From the NCBI RefSeq assembly GCF_001028175.1, contig NZ_AEJF01000028.1, positions 1 through 64,000 of the forward strand: a stretch of DNA of 64,000 nucleotides. The letters are read 5' to 3'. The stretch's first letter is position 1; each line of letters opens with the position of its first letter. Source of the DNA: Caballeronia mineralivorans PML1(12) (GTDB lineage: Bacteria > Pseudomonadota > Gammaproteobacteria > Burkholderiales > Burkholderiaceae). Under the pieces are notes generated by a model that was given only the letters and a program-made list of their open reading frames with translations, was not told where the DNA came from and did no database searches. This document shows, in pieces, positions 1 to 9,341 of the stretch. A program made the translations under genes and the position numbers.

Positions 1-136
1 TCCTGAGCTTGCTTCAAAAAAGCTGTAATTCGTAGTCGTGCCCGGAGCCGGGCGCACGCACCTTGCTGGTGTCCGGCTCCATGCTCTTTTACCAAATCGA
101 CGGTGCAACACCGTCTCGCTCTTTCAAGGAATTGTC
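1..136 (+). promoter_or_regulatory. Leader region upstream of rpsJ
   Basis: No gene is seen here. The stretch contains an inverted repeat, GAGCCGG near 45-51 with CCGGCTC near 73-79. A clear ribosome site, AAGGA at 126-130, lies 6 bases before the rpsJ start. In E. coli the S10 leader folds and is bound by L4; a similar role here is only inference, and the upstream end of the leader is outside the window. Confidence 0.4.
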
Positions 137-448
137 ATGGCAAACCAGAAAATCCGCATTCGCCTGAAGGCTTTCGACTATCGTCTGATCGATCAATCGG
201 CAGCTGAAATCGTCGATACGGCTAAGCGGACTGGCGCAATCGTACGTGGTCCGGTGCCGCTGCCGACCCGTATTCAACGTTTTGACATTCTGCGTTCGCC
301 GCACGTCAACAAGACGTCGCGCGATCAGCTCGAAATCCGCACCCACCAACGCCTGATGGACATCGTCGATCCGACGGACAAGACCGTTGATGCGTTGATG
401 AAGCTCGACCTGCCGGCTGGCGTCGACGTGGAAATCAAGTTGCAATAA
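137..448 (+). CDS. rpsJ: 30S ribosomal protein S10
   Basis: Protein of 103 residues, the usual S10 length, starting [13 protein letters not shown] after the initiator region. S10 sits in the head of the small subunit and, as NusE, also takes part in transcription antitermination. The ATG at 137 is chosen over an upstream in-frame start at 38 because AAGGA lies 6 bases before it and the length then matches the family. It is separated from rplC by 186 bases that carry their own promoter, so in this organism S10 can be transcribed apart from the rest of the S10 cluster. Confidence 0.97.
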   Translation: MANQKIRIRLKAFDYRLIDQSAAEIVDTAKRTGAIVRGPVPLPTRIQRFDILRSPHVNKTSRDQLEIRTHQRLMDIVDPTDKTVDALMKLDLPAGVDVEIKLQ

Positions 449-498
449 GTTTCACCCAGCGCCGCTCTCGCGAGGAGTAGCGCTAAGTCTTTGATTGC

Positions 499-540
499 TT
501 GCGGAAAACGAAAAGCCTTGTTATACTCCAAGGCTTTTCG
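499..540 (+). promoter_or_regulatory. Promoter of the rplC operon, -10 box inside a perfect inverted repeat
   Basis: TTGCGG at 499-504 and TATACT at 522-527 are 17 bases apart, a good sigma-70 promoter. The -10 lies in the 8-base loop of a perfect 12-bp inverted repeat with arms at 509-520 and 529-540. The arms carry AAAA and TTTT at their outer ends, so the same DNA could also fold in RNA as a terminator for read-through from rpsJ. A promoter nested in a terminator-like palindrome recurs elsewhere in the window. Confidence 0.7.
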
Positions 541-634
541 CGCATTTGCGCAAAAAAGTCGGCGCGATTCTCGTGAATCGGCCGGCATTTTGTAAATCAG
601 CCCCGACCAATCGCAGTTGGGAATGGAGAAAACG

Positions 635-1294
635 ATGAGCCTTGGACTCGTAGGTCGCAAGGTTGGCATGACCCGTATCTTTACGCCTGAAGGGGATTCG
701 ATTCCCGTCACCGTATTGGACGTGTCGGACAACCGCGTGACGCAGATCAAGTCTGTAGAAACGGATGGTTACATCGCCGTTCAAGTTGCATTCGGCACTC
801 GCCGCGCATCGCGCGTGACGAAGCCGCTGGCAGGTCACCTTGCCAAAGCCGGCGTACAAGCTGGTGAAGTTCTCAAAGAATTCCAGATCGATTCCGCTAA
901 GGCTGCCGAGTTGTCGAACGGTACCGTGATCGGTACGGACATCTTCGAAGTAGGTCAGAAAGTCGACGTGCAAGGCGTGTCGATCGGTAAGGGCTACGCC
1001 GGTACCATCAAGCGTCACAACTTCGCTTCGGGTCGCGCATCGCACGGTAACTCGCGCTCGCACAACGTCCCTGGTTCGATCGGTATGGCGCAGGATCCGG
1101 GTCGTGTTTTCCCGGGTAAGCGCATGACGGGTCACATGGGCGACGAAACGGTTACGGTGCAAAACCTCGTGATCGCTCGTATCGACGCTGACCGTCATCT
1201 GTTGCTGGTCCGTGGTGCTGTTCCTGGCGCTAAGGGCGGCAAGGTCTTCGTGACGCCGGCTGTTAAGGCTCGCGCTGTGAAAGGAGCGAAATAA
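635..1294 (+). CDS. rplC: 50S ribosomal protein L3
   Basis: Protein of 219 residues beginning [16 protein letters not shown], the standard L3 N-terminus. L3 is an early-assembly protein of the large subunit that reaches toward the peptidyl transferase centre. The ATG at 635 has GGAG at 625-628; the in-frame TTG at 617 would add six unconserved residues and was rejected. The gene's stop overlaps the rplD start by one base, which suggests coupled translation. It is the first gene after the promoter at 499-527. Confidence 0.97.
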   Translation: MSLGLVGRKVGMTRIFTPEGDSIPVTVLDVSDNRVTQIKSVETDGYIAVQVAFGTRRASRVTKPLAGHLAKAGVQAGEVLKEFQIDSAKAAELSNGTVIGTDIFEVGQKVDVQGVSIGKGYAGTIKRHNFASGRASHGNSRSHNVPGSIGMAQDPGRVFPGKRMTGHMGDETVTVQNLVIARIDADRHLLLVRGAVPGAKGGKVFVTPAVKARAVKGAK

Positions 1295-1914
1295 TGGAAC
1301 TTAAGCTCCTGAGCGCCAATGGTCAGGAAGGCACGGGTGTGAACGCATCGGACGTCGTGTTCGGTCGCGATTACAACGAAGCCCTGATCCATCAGGTCGT
1401 CACGGCCTATCAAGCCAACGCACGTAGCGGTAACCGCGCGCAGAAGGATCGTGAGCAAGTCAAGCACACGACCAAGAAGCCGTGGCGTCAAAAGGGTACG
1501 GGCCGCGCTCGTGCCGGTATGTCGTCGAGCCCGTTGTGGCGCGGCGGTGGCCGTATCTTCCCGAATTCGCCGGAAGAAAACTTTTCGCACAAGGTCAACA
1601 AGAAGATGCATCGCGCAGGTCTCTGCTCGATCTTCTCGCAGTTGGCACGTGAAGGCCGTATCTCGGTAGTCGACGAGCTCACGCTCGAGGCGCCGAAAAC
1701 CAAGCTGTTGGCCGAAAAATTCAAGGCAATGGGTCTGGAGTCTGTCCTGGTCATCACTGACACGGTCGACGAAAACCTGTACCTCGCGTCGCGCAACTTG
1801 GCCCACGTGGCCGTTGTCGAGCCGCGTTACGCCGACCCGCTCTCGTTGATCTACTTCAAGAAGATCCTGATTACGAAGGCTGCGGTCGCCCAGATCGAGG
1901 AGTTGCTGTCATGA
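1294..1914 (+). CDS. rplD: 50S ribosomal protein L4
   Basis: Protein of 206 residues with the conserved L4 core ([15 protein letters not shown], near residues 63-77). L4 lines the peptide exit tunnel and in E. coli also represses the S10 operon. The start shares one base with the rplC stop and the end overlaps rplW by four bases (ATGA). This tight packing points to translational coupling. Confidence 0.97.
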   Translation: MELKLLSANGQEGTGVNASDVVFGRDYNEALIHQVVTAYQANARSGNRAQKDREQVKHTTKKPWRQKGTGRARAGMSSSPLWRGGGRIFPNSPEENFSHKVNKKMHRAGLCSIFSQLAREGRISVVDELTLEAPKTKLLAEKFKAMGLESVLVITDTVDENLYLASRNLAHVAVVEPRYADPLSLIYFKKILITKAAVAQIEELLS

Positions 1915-2225
1915 GCGAGATTCGCAAGAACGATCATCGTTTGATGCAGGTCCTGCTCGCGCCGGTGATCTCCGAAAAGGCGACGCTGGTGGCCGACAAG
2001 AACGAGCAAGTTGTGTTCGAAGTCGCGCCCGATGCCACGAAGCAGGAAGTGAAGGCTGCTGTCGAGCTGCTGTTCAAGGTAGAAGTCAATTCCGTCAACG
2101 TGCTGGTCACGAAGGGTAAAGCCAAGCGCTTTGGCCGCTTCATGGGCAAGCGCAAAGACGTGAAGAAGGCGTATGTCTGCCTGAAGCCCGGCCAGGAAAT
2201 CAACTTTGAAGCGGAGGCCAAGTAA
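1911..2225 (+). CDS. rplW: 50S ribosomal protein L23
   Basis: Protein of 104 residues with the L23 signature around [13 protein letters not shown]23 sits at the exit of the peptide tunnel and is the docking site for trigger factor and the signal recognition particle. It overlaps rplD by four bases and is followed by rplB after two bases, in the conserved order L3-L4-L23-L2. Confidence 0.97.
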   Translation: MSEIRKNDHRLMQVLLAPVISEKATLVADKNEQVVFEVAPDATKQEVKAAVELLFKVEVNSVNVLVTKGKAKRFGRFMGKRKDVKKAYVCLKPGQEINFEAEAK

Positions 2226-2227
2226 TC

Positions 2228-3055
2228 ATGGCAATCGTAAAAGTTAAGCCGACTTCGCCGGGTCGCCGCGCGATGGTCAAGGTGGTCAACAAGGATCTGT
2301 ACAAGGGCAAGCCGCACGCAGCGCTGCTCGACGCACAGTCCGTGACCGCCGGCCGGAACAACTCCGGTCGCATCACGACGCGTCACAAAGGTGGCGGTCA
2401 CAAGCAACACTATCGTATGGTCGATTTCCGTCGCGACAAGGACGGCATTCCGGCAAAGATCGAACGTCTTGAGTACGATCCGAACCGTAGCGCGAACATC
2501 GCGCTGGTTCTGTACGCAGACGGCGAGCGCAAGTACATCATCGCTCCGAAGGGTGCGACGGTGGGTCAGTCGTTGATGTCGGGTTCGGAAGCGCCGATCC
2601 GCTCGGGTAACACCCTGCCGATTCGCAACATTCCGGTCGGTACGACGATTCACTGTGTCGAGATGCTGCCGGGCAAGGGCGCGCAAATGGCGCGTTCGGC
2701 TGGTACGTCCGCCATGCTGCTGGCTCGCGAAGGCACGTACGCTCAGGTTCGCCTGCGTTCGGGTGAAATTCGCCGTGTGCACGTTGAGTGCCGCGCGACG
2801 ATTGGTGAAGTTGGCAACGAAGAGCATAGCCTCCGTCAAATCGGTAAGGCTGGTGCTAACCGCTGGCGCGGTATCCGCCCGACGGTGCGTGGCGTTGCAA
2901 TGAACCCGGTCGATCACCCGCACGGTGGTGGTGAAGGTAAGACGGCAGCAGGTCGCGATCCGGTCAGCCCGTGGGGAACCCCGGCTAAGGGTTATCGTAC
3001 CCGCAGCAACAAGCGCACGACGACGATGATCGTTCAGCGCCGTCACAAGCGCTAA
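2228..3055 (+). CDS. rplB: 50S ribosomal protein L2
   Basis: Protein of 275 residues, close to the 273 of E. coli. It contains the highly conserved motif [12 protein letters not shown] near the C-terminus, which holds the histidine long linked to peptidyl transferase activity. L2 binds domain IV of 23S rRNA and is needed for subunit association. A purine-rich site (GGAGG) lies in the end of rplW. Confidence 0.98.
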   Translation: MAIVKVKPTSPGRRAMVKVVNKDLYKGKPHAALLDAQSVTAGRNNSGRITTRHKGGGHKQHYRMVDFRRDKDGIPAKIERLEYDPNRSANIALVLYADGERKYIIAPKGATVGQSLMSGSEAPIRSGNTLPIRNIPVGTTIHCVEMLPGKGAQMARSAGTSAMLLAREGTYAQVRLRSGEIRRVHVECRATIGEVGNEEHSLRQIGKAGANRWRGIRPTVRGVAMNPVDHPHGGGEGKTAAGRDPVSPWGTPAKGYRTRSNKRTTTMIVQRRHKR

Positions 3056-3065
3056 GGAGTAAGCA

Positions 3066-3341
3066 ATGGCACGTTCTGTTAAAAAAGGTCCGTTCTGCGA
3101 CGCTCATTTGCTGAAGAAGGTTGAGGCTGCCGCAGCTGCGCGTGACAAGAAACCGATCAAGACCTGGTCGCGTCGTTCGACGATCCTGCCGGACTTCATC
3201 GGTCTGACGATCGCCGTGCATAACGGCCGTCAACACGTCCCGGTATATGTTTCGGAAAACATGGTCGGCCACAAACTTGGCGAGTTCGCATTGACCCGTA
3301 CGTTCAAGGGTCATGCAGCCGACAAGAAGGCCAAGAAATAA
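3066..3341 (+). CDS. rpsS: 30S ribosomal protein S19
   Basis: Protein of 91 residues beginning [12 protein letters not shown], as in other S19 proteins, with the conserved run [15 protein letters not shown]19 forms a complex with S13 in the head of the small subunit and contacts tRNA and the inter-subunit bridge. AAGGAG stands just upstream of the start. It sits between rplB and rplV as in E. coli. Confidence 0.97.
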   Translation: MARSVKKGPFCDAHLLKKVEAAAAARDKKPIKTWSRRSTILPDFIGLTIAVHNGRQHVPVYVSENMVGHKLGEFALTRTFKGHAADKKAKK

Positions 3342-3353
3342 GGGGCTATCAAG

Positions 3354-3683
3354 ATGGAAGTAAAAGCTATTCATCGCGGTGCCCGCATCTCGGCGCAGAA
3401 AACGCGTCTTGTGGCTGACCAGATCCGTGGTTTGCCGGTCGACAAGGCGCTGAACGTTCTTACGTTCTCGCCGAAGAAGGCGGCGGGTATTGTCAAGAAG
3501 GTCGTGCTGTCGGCGATCGCGAATGCGGAACACAACGAAGGCGCCGACATCGACGAGCTCAAAGTAACGAGCATCATGGTCGACAAGGCCGCTTCACTGA
3601 AGCGTTTCACCGCGCGCGCAAAAGGCCGTGGTAACCGCATCGAGAAGCAATCCTGTCACATCACTGTGACGGTCGGGAATTAA
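3354..3683 (+). CDS. rplV: 50S ribosomal protein L22
   Basis: Protein of 109 residues with the conserved C-terminal segment [12 protein letters not shown]22 has a beta-hairpin loop that lines the exit tunnel at its narrowest part; changes there are known to alter macrolide susceptibility in bacteria. Nothing unusual is seen in the loop. The gene ends 11 bases before rpsC. Confidence 0.97.
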   Translation: MEVKAIHRGARISAQKTRLVADQIRGLPVDKALNVLTFSPKKAAGIVKKVVLSAIANAEHNEGADIDELKVTSIMVDKAASLKRFTARAKGRGNRIEKQSCHITVTVGN

Positions 3684-3694
3684 GGAGCCATACG

Positions 3695-4507
3695 ATGGGA
3701 CAAAAAATTCATCCGACAGGCTTCCGTCTGGCTGTCAGCCGAAATTGGGCGTCGCGTTGGTATGCGAACAACACCAATTTCGCGTCGATGCTGCAGGAAG
3801 ACATCGGTGTTCGTGAGTACCTGAAGAAGAAGCTGAAGAACGCTTCGGTTGGTCGGGTGGTCATCGAGCGTCCGGCAAAGAACGCACGTATCACGATTTA
3901 CAGCTCGCGTCCGGGCGTTGTGATCGGCAAGAAGGGTGAGGACATCGAGCTGTTGAAGTCGGAACTGCAACGCCGCATGGGCGTTCCGGTCCACGTCAAC
4001 ATCGAAGAAATCCGTAAGCCGGAAACCGATGCACAGCTGATCGCTGATTCGATCACGCAACAGCTCGAGCGTCGGATCATGTTCCGCCGCGCGATGAAGC
4101 GTGCGATGCAAAACGCCATGCGTCTGGGTGCTCAAGGCATCAAGATCATGAGCGCAGGCCGTCTCAACGGTATCGAAATCGCTCGTACGGAGTGGTATCG
4201 CGAAGGTCGCGTTCCGCTTCATACGTTGCGCGCCGATATCGACTACGCGACCTCGGAAGCGAAGACGACCTACGGCATCATCGGCGTCAAGGTGTGGGTC
4301 TACAAGGGCGACACGCTGGGCCGCAACGATGCACCGGTGGTCGAAGAAGTAGCCGAAGACAAGCGTCCGCGCCGCAACGCACGTCCGGGTGGCGATCGCC
4401 GTCCGCGTCGTGACGGTGAAGGTGGTGGCCCGGCAAACGCAGGTGCGCGCCGTGGCGCTCCCCGTCGTGCTGGCGGTGCCGGCGGCGACGGGAAGACTGG
4501 AGAATAA
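3695..4507 (+). CDS. rpsC: 30S ribosomal protein S3 with basic C-terminal tail
   Basis: Protein of 270 residues. The N-terminal KH domain carries the GxxG loop ([10 protein letters not shown]) near residues 71-80. S3 forms part of the mRNA entry tunnel and its helicase activity. It is longer than the 233 residues of E. coli: from about residue 220 there is a low-complexity tail rich in Arg, Gly and Ala, probably disordered and RNA-binding. I recall similar tails in Burkholderiaceae S3. AAGGAG lies just before the start, and rplP follows after two bases. Confidence 0.97.
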   Translation: MGQKIHPTGFRLAVSRNWASRWYANNTNFASMLQEDIGVREYLKKKLKNASVGRVVIERPAKNARITIYSSRPGVVIGKKGEDIELLKSELQRRMGVPVHVNIEEIRKPETDAQLIADSITQQLERRIMFRRAMKRAMQNAMRLGAQGIKIMSAGRLNGIEIARTEWYREGRVPLHTLRADIDYATSEAKTTYGIIGVKVWVYKGDTLGRNDAPVVEEVAEDKRPRRNARPGGDRRPRRDGEGGGPANAGARRGAPRRAGGAGGDGKTGE

Positions 4508-4509
4508 CG

Positions 4510-4926
4510 ATGCTGCAACCGAAACGCAGAAAGTATCGCAAAGAGCAAAAGGGTCGTAACACCGGCAAGGCGACGCGCGGCAACGCAGTGTCGTTCGGTG
4601 AATATGGCCTGAAGGCTATCGGTCGCGGCCGTTTGACCGCGCGCCAAATCGAAGCGGCGCGTCGTGCAATGACGCGTCACATTAAACGTGGCGGCCGTAT
4701 CTGGATCCGCATTTTCCCGGACAAGCCGATCTCGCAAAAGCCGGCTGAAGTACGGATGGGTAACGGTAAAGGTAACCCTGAGTACTACGTCGCAGAGATT
4801 CAACCGGGCAAGATGTTGTATGAAATGGACGGTGTTACTGAAGAGTTGGCACGTGAAGCGTTCCGTCTGGCTGCAGCTAAGCTGCCGCTGAAGACGTACT
4901 TCGTTTCTCGCCAGCTCGGCGCCTAA
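4510..4926 (+). CDS. rplP: 50S ribosomal protein L16
   Basis: Protein of 138 residues beginning [17 protein letters not shown], as in the family. L16 is a late-assembly protein near the A site that helps place tRNA in the peptidyl transferase centre. The arginine-rich central part includes [15 protein letters not shown]. It follows rpsC after two bases and precedes rpmC by a few bases, the usual order. Confidence 0.97.
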   Translation: MLQPKRRKYRKEQKGRNTGKATRGNAVSFGEYGLKAIGRGRLTARQIEAARRAMTRHIKRGGRIWIRIFPDKPISQKPAEVRMGNGKGNPEYYVAEIQPGKMLYEMDGVTEELAREAFRLAAAKLPLKTYFVSRQLGA

Positions 4927-4935
4927 GGAGCAATG

Positions 4936-5130
4936 ATGAAGGCTTCCGAACTTCACCAGAAAGACCAGGCCGCTCTCAATCAAGAGCTGACGGACCTGCT
5001 GAAGGCGCAATTCGGCCTGCGCATGCAACTCGCGACCCAGCAATTGACCAACAACAGTCAATTGAAGAAGGTTCGTCGCGACATCGCTCGTGTGCGGACC
5101 GTCCTGACTGAGAAGGCGAACCAGAAATGA
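4936..5130 (+). CDS. rpmC: 50S ribosomal protein L29
   Basis: Protein of 64 residues, all helical, beginning [12 protein letters not shown]29 lies near the tunnel exit next to L23. Two ATG codons stand in tandem at 4933 and 4936; the second gives the usual family length and a better distance to AAGGAG at about 4925-4930. Its stop overlaps the rpsQ start (ATGA). Confidence 0.95.
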   Translation: MKASELHQKDQAALNQELTDLLKAQFGLRMQLATQQLTNNSQLKKVRRDIARVRTVLTEKANQK

Positions 5131-5399
5131 ACGATAGCGTAAAAACCTCGCTCAAGCGGACGCTGGTCGGCAAGGTCGTCAGCAACAAGATGGAAAAGAC
5201 GGTCACCGTGCTGGTCGAGCATCGCGTAAAGCACCCGATCTACGGCAAGTACGTCGTACGGTCGAAGAAGTATCACGCTCACGACGACGCGAACACGTAC
5301 AACGAAGGCGATCTCGTCGAGATCCAGGAAACCCGTCCGATTTCTAAGACGAAAGCCTGGGTTGTGTCGAAGTTGCTCGAGTCGGCGCGCGTCATCTAA
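5127..5399 (+). CDS. rpsQ: 30S ribosomal protein S17
   Basis: Protein of 90 residues with the OB-fold core of S17, including [14 protein letters not shown] and the segment HPIYGKYV. It binds 16S rRNA early in assembly. It overlaps rpmC by four bases and is the last gene of the S10 cluster here. A 289-base gap with a new promoter separates it from rplN. Confidence 0.97.
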   Translation: MNDSVKTSLKRTLVGKVVSNKMEKTVTVLVEHRVKHPIYGKYVVRSKKYHAHDDANTYNEGDLVEIQETRPISKTKAWVVSKLLESARVI

Positions 5400-5440
5400 G
5401 CGTCAAAAAGCGGTAAAAGAAGTATCGCAGTAACTTTCGC

Positions 5441-5476
5441 TTGCCAGACCGAAATTATGCGTTATAATTTCGGTCT
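5441..5476 (+). promoter_or_regulatory. Promoter of the rplN (spc) operon overlapping a 13-bp palindrome
   Basis: TTGCCA at 5441-5446 and the perfect -10 TATAAT at 5463-5468 are 16 bases apart. A perfect 13-bp inverted repeat (arms 5446-5458 and 5464-5476, 5-base loop) starts at the last base of the -35 and covers the -10. The palindrome may be a protein-binding operator, or in RNA a weak terminator for read-through from rpsQ. The arms are AT-rich, which makes a strong terminator less likely. Confidence 0.75.
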
Positions 5477-5688
5477 TCCCTCTTTGTGGGAGCCCCATCG
5501 CGGGCGAAGTTGGTGGGGGAAGCCGGTGCAGGCGCCAAGCTTGTGCTGACAGATTCACCGGATTGCGATGGCGGGTTTCGTCTGCCCTCGCTGCCTGTTC
5601 TAACCCAAGCAGCCACCAGGCTGACGGGACCAAGACTGACCGGGTGCGCCATGGTGGCGTAGCTGGATTAAGTTGGGAAAGATAAACC
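5477..5688 (+). other. Long untranslated leader of the spc operon
   Basis: About 210 bases lie between the promoter at 5441-5468 and the rplN start with no credible gene in any frame. The region has short inverted repeats, such as CGCCA/TGGCG just before the rplN ribosome site. Its length suggests a structured leader. In E. coli the spc operon is controlled by S8 binding inside the transcript near rplE; whether this leader has a similar role is unknown. Confidence 0.5.
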
Positions 5689-6057
5689 ATGATTCAGACC
5701 GAAACTCGGCTTGAAGTTGCCGACAACACGGGTGCACGTGAAGTGATGTGCATCAAGGTGCTCGGCGGCTCGAAGCGTCGTTACGCTAGCATTGGCGACA
5801 TCATCAAGGTGACCGTCAAGGAAGCAACGCCGCGCGGACGCGTGAAGAAGGGCGAAATCTACAACGCCGTGGTCGTTCGTACGGCCAAGGGCGTGCGCCG
5901 CCAGGACGGCTCGCTGATCAAGTTCGACGGTAATGCCGCCGTACTTTTGAATGCCAAGCTCGAGCCTATCGGTACGCGTATTTTCGGACCGGTTACGCGT
6001 GAATTGCGTAGTGAACGATTTATGAAGATCGTTTCGCTTGCGCCGGAAGTGCTGTAA
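5689..6057 (+). CDS. rplN: 50S ribosomal protein L14
   Basis: Protein of 122 residues, the universal L14 length, beginning [17 protein letters not shown]14 contacts L19 and the 16S rRNA at an inter-subunit bridge and is the docking site of the silencing factor RsfS. It is the first gene after the spc promoter and long leader. rplX follows after nine bases. Confidence 0.98.
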   Translation: MIQTETRLEVADNTGAREVMCIKVLGGSKRRYASIGDIIKVTVKEATPRGRVKKGEIYNAVVVRTAKGVRRQDGSLIKFDGNAAVLLNAKLEPIGTRIFGPVTRELRSERFMKIVSLAPEVL

Positions 6058-6066
6058 GGAGTCGCG

Positions 6067-6375
6067 ATGAACAAGATTCGCAAAGGTGACGAAGTTATCG
6101 TCACCACTGGCAAAGACAAAGGCAAGCGCGGCGTCGTGCTGTCCGTTGGCGAAGAGCGTGTGACGGTCGAGGGTATCAATCTCGTCAAGAAGCACGTCAA
6201 GCCGAACCCGATGAAGGGTACGACGGGTGGCGTGGAAGCCAAGACGATGCCGCTGCATATTTCGAATGTCGCATTGGTCGACGCGAATGGCAAGGCGTCA
6301 CGTGTGGGCATCAAGGTCGAAGGCGACAAGAAGGTTCGCTTCTTGAAGTCGACCGGTGCCACGCTTAGCGTCTGA
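6067..6375 (+). CDS. rplX: 50S ribosomal protein L24
   Basis: Protein of 102 residues with an N-terminal KOW motif ([18 protein letters not shown], residues about 5-22). L24 is one of the two proteins that start assembly of the large subunit. AAGGAG stands upstream of the ATG. It is part of the spc operon between rplN and rplE. Confidence 0.97.
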   Translation: MNKIRKGDEVIVTTGKDKGKRGVVLSVGEERVTVEGINLVKKHVKPNPMKGTTGGVEAKTMPLHISNVALVDANGKASRVGIKVEGDKKVRFLKSTGATLSV

Positions 6376-6388
6376 CGCGGAGTAAAAA

Positions 6389-6928
6389 ATGGCACGTCTG
6401 CAAGAATTTTATAAAGAGAAGGTTGTACCCGGCCTCGTTGAGAAGTTCGGCTACAAGTCCATCATGGAAGTGCCGCGCATCACCAAGATCACCCTGAACA
6501 TGGGTCTTGGCGAAGCCGTCGCCGACAAGAAGATCATCGAAAACGCCGTTGGCGACCTGACGAAGATTGCTGGCCAGAAGCCGGTTATCACGAAGGCACG
6601 CAAGGCTATCGCTGGCTTCAAGATTCGTCAGGGCTACCCGATCGGCGCGATGGTTACGCTGCGCGGCCAGGCCATGTACGAATTTCTCGATCGTTTCGTG
6701 ACGGTTGCGCTCCCCCGGGTTCGTGACTTCCGCGGTGTATCGGGTCGTGCGTTTGACGGTCGCGGCAACTACAACATCGGTGTGAAAGAGCAGATCATTT
6801 TCCCCGAGATCGATTACGACAAGATCGACGCGCTTCGTGGGCTGAACATCAGCATCACGACGACCGCGAAGACTGACGATGAAGCGAAGGCACTGCTCGC
6901 CAGCTTCAAGTTCCCGTTCAGAAACTGA
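6389..6928 (+). CDS. rplE: 50S ribosomal protein L5
   Basis: Protein of 179 residues with the L5 signature around [15 protein letters not shown] (residues about 30-44). L5 binds 5S rRNA together with L18 and contacts the P-site tRNA. It is followed by rpsN after seven bases. Confidence 0.97.
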   Translation: MARLQEFYKEKVVPGLVEKFGYKSIMEVPRITKITLNMGLGEAVADKKIIENAVGDLTKIAGQKPVITKARKAIAGFKIRQGYPIGAMVTLRGQAMYEFLDRFVTVALPRVRDFRGVSGRAFDGRGNYNIGVKEQIIFPEIDYDKIDALRGLNISITTTAKTDDEAKALLASFKFPFRN

Positions 6929-6935
6929 GGTTACC

Positions 6936-7241
6936 GTGGCTAAACTGGCACTGATCGAACGTGAAAAGAAGCGTGCGCGCCTGGCTGCAAAGTACGCTCC
7001 CAAGCGTACGGCGCTGAAGGCGGTCATTGATGACGCGAGCAAGTCGGACGAAGAGCGTTATGCCGCTCGTCTCGAACTGCAACAACTGCCCCGCAACTCG
7101 AACCCCACTCGCAAGCGTAATCGCTGCGCGATCACGGGTCGTCCGCGTGGCACGTTCCGCAAATTCGGATTGGCACGCAGCAAGATTCGCGAAATCGCTT
7201 TCCGCGGCGAAATCCCTGGCCTGACCAAGGCGAGCTGGTAA
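6936..7241 (+). CDS. rpsN: 30S ribosomal protein S14, zinc-independent type
   Basis: Protein of 101 residues. The GTG at 6936 gives the standard S14 N-terminus ([12 protein letters not shown]) with GAGG just before it; an in-frame ATG at 6879 lies inside rplE and was rejected. The protein lacks the paired CxxC motifs of the short zinc-binding S14 and has the longer zinc-free form. The conserved core is [15 protein letters not shown]. It assembles late into the head of the small subunit. Confidence 0.96.
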   Translation: MAKLALIEREKKRARLAAKYAPKRTALKAVIDDASKSDEERYAARLELQQLPRNSNPTRKRNRCAITGRPRGTFRKFGLARSKIREIAFRGEIPGLTKASW

Positions 7242-7255
7242 TAGGAGATATCTAA

Positions 7256-7651
7256 ATGAGTATGAGTGATCCTATCGCCGATATGCTGACTCGCATCCGC
7301 AATGCGCAGATGGTTGAGAAAGTGTCGGTGACAATGCCCTCGTCGAAAGTCAAGGTTGCGATTGCGCAGGTTTTGAAGGACGAAGGTTATATCGACGATT
7401 TCGCAGTGAAGTCTGAAGGTGCGAAGTCGGAATTGAATATCGCGTTGAAGTACTACGCTGGCCGTCCGGTTATCGAGCGCATTGAACGCGTTTCGAAGCC
7501 TGGTCTGCGTGTGTATCGCGGTCGTAACGACATTCCGGTTGTCATGAACGGTCTTGGCGTTGCAATCGTGTCGACGCCCCAGGGTGTGATGACCGACCGC
7601 AAGGCGCGCCAGACCGGCGTCGGCGGCGAAGTCCTCTGCTACGTCGCTTAA
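7256..7651 (+). CDS. rpsH: 30S ribosomal protein S8
   Basis: Protein of 131 residues with the start [17 protein letters not shown]8 binds the central domain of 16S rRNA and in E. coli is the repressor of the spc operon. The conserved C-terminal motif [11 protein letters not shown] is intact. A ribosome site, AGGAG, lies about 9 bases upstream. Confidence 0.97.
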   Translation: MSMSDPIADMLTRIRNAQMVEKVSVTMPSSKVKVAIAQVLKDEGYIDDFAVKSEGAKSELNIALKYYAGRPVIERIERVSKPGLRVYRGRNDIPVVMNGLGVAIVSTPQGVMTDRKARQTGVGGEVLCYVA

Positions 7652-7670
7652 GCCGAAAAGGAGAAGAAAC

Positions 7671-8204
7671 ATGTCTCGAGTAGGTAAAAGCCCGATTACG
7701 CTGCCGCAAGGCGCGGAAGTGGCCTTTAGCGGCGAAGTAATCACCGTCAAGGGCCCGCTGGGTACGATTACGCAAGCGGCCAACCCGCTTGTTACGGTAG
7801 CAAACGACAACGGCACGCTCAACTTCGCACCGGCTGATGAAAGCCGTGAAGCGAATGCGATGTCGGGCACGATGCGCGCCCTCGTGGCGAACATGGTGAA
7901 TGGCGTTACGAAGGGTTTCGAGCGCAAGCTGACGCTGGTTGGCGTTGGTTATCGCGCGCAGGCGCAGGGCGACAAGCTGAATCTGTCGCTGGGTTTCTCG
8001 CACCCCGTGGTGCACGCGATGCCGGAAGGCATCAAGGTTGAAACCCCGACGCAAACCGAAATCGTGATCAAGGGGATCGACAAGCAGAAAGTTGGCCAGG
8101 TCGCTGCGGAAGTTCGCGGTTACCGTCCGCCGGAGCCCTACAAGGGCAAGGGCGTGCGCTACTTCGGCGAAGTCGTCATCCTCAAAGAAACGAAGAAGAA
8201 GTAA
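7671..8204 (+). CDS. rplF: 50S ribosomal protein L6
   Basis: Protein of 177 residues with two copies of the L6 fold and the conserved C-terminal motif [14 protein letters not shown]6 sits near the factor-binding site (sarcin-ricin loop). AAGGAG stands about ten bases before the ATG. It lies in the usual place between rpsH and rplR. Confidence 0.97.
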   Translation: MSRVGKSPITLPQGAEVAFSGEVITVKGPLGTITQAANPLVTVANDNGTLNFAPADESREANAMSGTMRALVANMVNGVTKGFERKLTLVGVGYRAQAQGDKLNLSLGFSHPVVHAMPEGIKVETPTQTEIVIKGIDKQKVGQVAAEVRGYRPPEPYKGKGVRYFGEVVILKETKKK

Positions 8205-8216
8205 GGGTGCGCAATC

Positions 8217-8582
8217 ATGGATAAGACTCAATCTCGCCTGCGCCGCGCTAAACAGACGCGCGTCAAGATCGCTGAGCTGCAGGTCGCACGTCTGGCTGTG
8301 CATCGCACGAACACGCATATCTATGCGCAAGTGTTCTCGCCGTGCGGCACCAAGGTGCTGGCAAGCGCGTCGACGCTCGAAGCTGAAGTGCGTGCCGAAC
8401 TGGCCGACAAGACCGGTAAGGGCGGCAACGTCAACGCTGCGATCGCGGTCGGTAAGCGTATTGCTGAAAAGGCCAAGGCTGCCGGCGTCGAATCCGTCGC
8501 CTTCGACCGTTCGGGTTTCCGTTACCACGGCCGCGTGAAAGCGCTGGCTGATGCGGCACGCGAAGCCGGACTCAAGTTCTAA
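8217..8582 (+). CDS. rplR: 50S ribosomal protein L18
   Basis: Protein of 121 residues, with the rRNA-binding basic N-terminus ([17 protein letters not shown]) and the conserved C-terminal [21 protein letters not shown]18 brings 5S rRNA into the large subunit with L5. It follows rplF by 12 bases. Confidence 0.97.
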   Translation: MDKTQSRLRRAKQTRVKIAELQVARLAVHRTNTHIYAQVFSPCGTKVLASASTLEAEVRAELADKTGKGGNVNAAIAVGKRIAEKAKAAGVESVAFDRSGFRYHGRVKALADAAREAGLKF

Positions 8583-8596
8583 GGGAAGAATTCGTC

Positions 8597-9115
8597 ATGG
8601 CAAAGATGCAAGCGAATGTGAAGGCTGAAGAACGCGACGACGGCCTCCGTGAAAAGATGATTGCGGTCAATCGCGTGACCAAGGTTGTGAAGGGCGGCCG
8701 GATTCTCGGTTTTGCCGCACTGACCGTGGTTGGCGATGGCGACGGCCGCATCGGCATGGGCAAAGGCAAAGCGAAGGAAGTTCCGGTTGCTGTTCAAAAG
8801 GCAATGGAACAAGCACGCCGCAACATGTTCAAGGTGCCGTTGAAGAACGGTACGCTGCAACACGAAGTGCACGGTAAGCACGGTGCATCCGCAGTCCTCC
8901 TGGCTCCGGCCAAGGATGGTACGGGTGTTATCGCCGGCGGCCCGATGCGCGCAGTGTTCGACGTGATGGGCGTTCAAAACGTTGTGGCGAAGAGCCACGG
9001 TTCGACGAATCCGTACAACCTCGTTCGTGCAACGCTCGACGGTCTGCGCAAGCAGTCCACCCCGGGCGACATCGCGGCGAAGCGCGGCAAGTCCGTCGAA
9101 GATATTTTGGGCTAA
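8597..9115 (+). CDS. rpsE: 30S ribosomal protein S5
   Basis: Protein of 172 residues. The N-terminal half has the double-stranded-RNA-binding-like fold ([16 protein letters not shown] near residues 25-40) and the C-terminal half the S5 fold with [13 protein letters not shown]5 lies at the mRNA entry site; with S4 it controls decoding accuracy. It sits between rplR and rpmD as usual. Confidence 0.97.
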   Translation: MAKMQANVKAEERDDGLREKMIAVNRVTKVVKGGRILGFAALTVVGDGDGRIGMGKGKAKEVPVAVQKAMEQARRNMFKVPLKNGTLQHEVHGKHGASAVLLAPAKDGTGVIAGGPMRAVFDVMGVQNVVAKSHGSTNPYNLVRATLDGLRKQSTPGDIAAKRGKSVEDILG

Positions 9116-9129
9116 GCCAGGTGGTCACC

Positions 9130-9312
9130 ATGTCTGATAAAACTGTCAAGGTTCAGCTCGTGAAGAGCCTGATTGGGACCCGTGAAACGCATCGTGCAAC
9201 GGTGCGTGGTCTGGGCCTGCGCCGACTCAACTCGGTTAGCGAACTGCAGGACACGCCGGCAGTGCGCGGGATGATCAACAAGGTCTCGTACCTTGTCAAA
9301 GTCCTCAGCTAA
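9130..9312 (+). CDS. rpmD: 50S ribosomal protein L30
   Basis: Protein of 60 residues, the usual L30 length, with [18 protein letters not shown]. The ATG at 9130 is preferred over a GTG at 9121 that would add three residues, because it gives the family N-terminus [10 protein letters not shown]30 lies on the outer side of the large subunit. Confidence 0.95.
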   Translation: MSDKTVKVQLVKSLIGTRETHRATVRGLGLRRLNSVSELQDTPAVRGMINKVSYLVKVLS

Positions 9313-9341
9313 GCGGCTGACCAAGGATCAAGGAGTTGAAT

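Noticed and set aside
1934..3046. Open frame of 370 codons antisense to rplW and rplB
   Set aside because: Shadow of two highly conserved ribosomal genes; no start signal and no protein-like composition.
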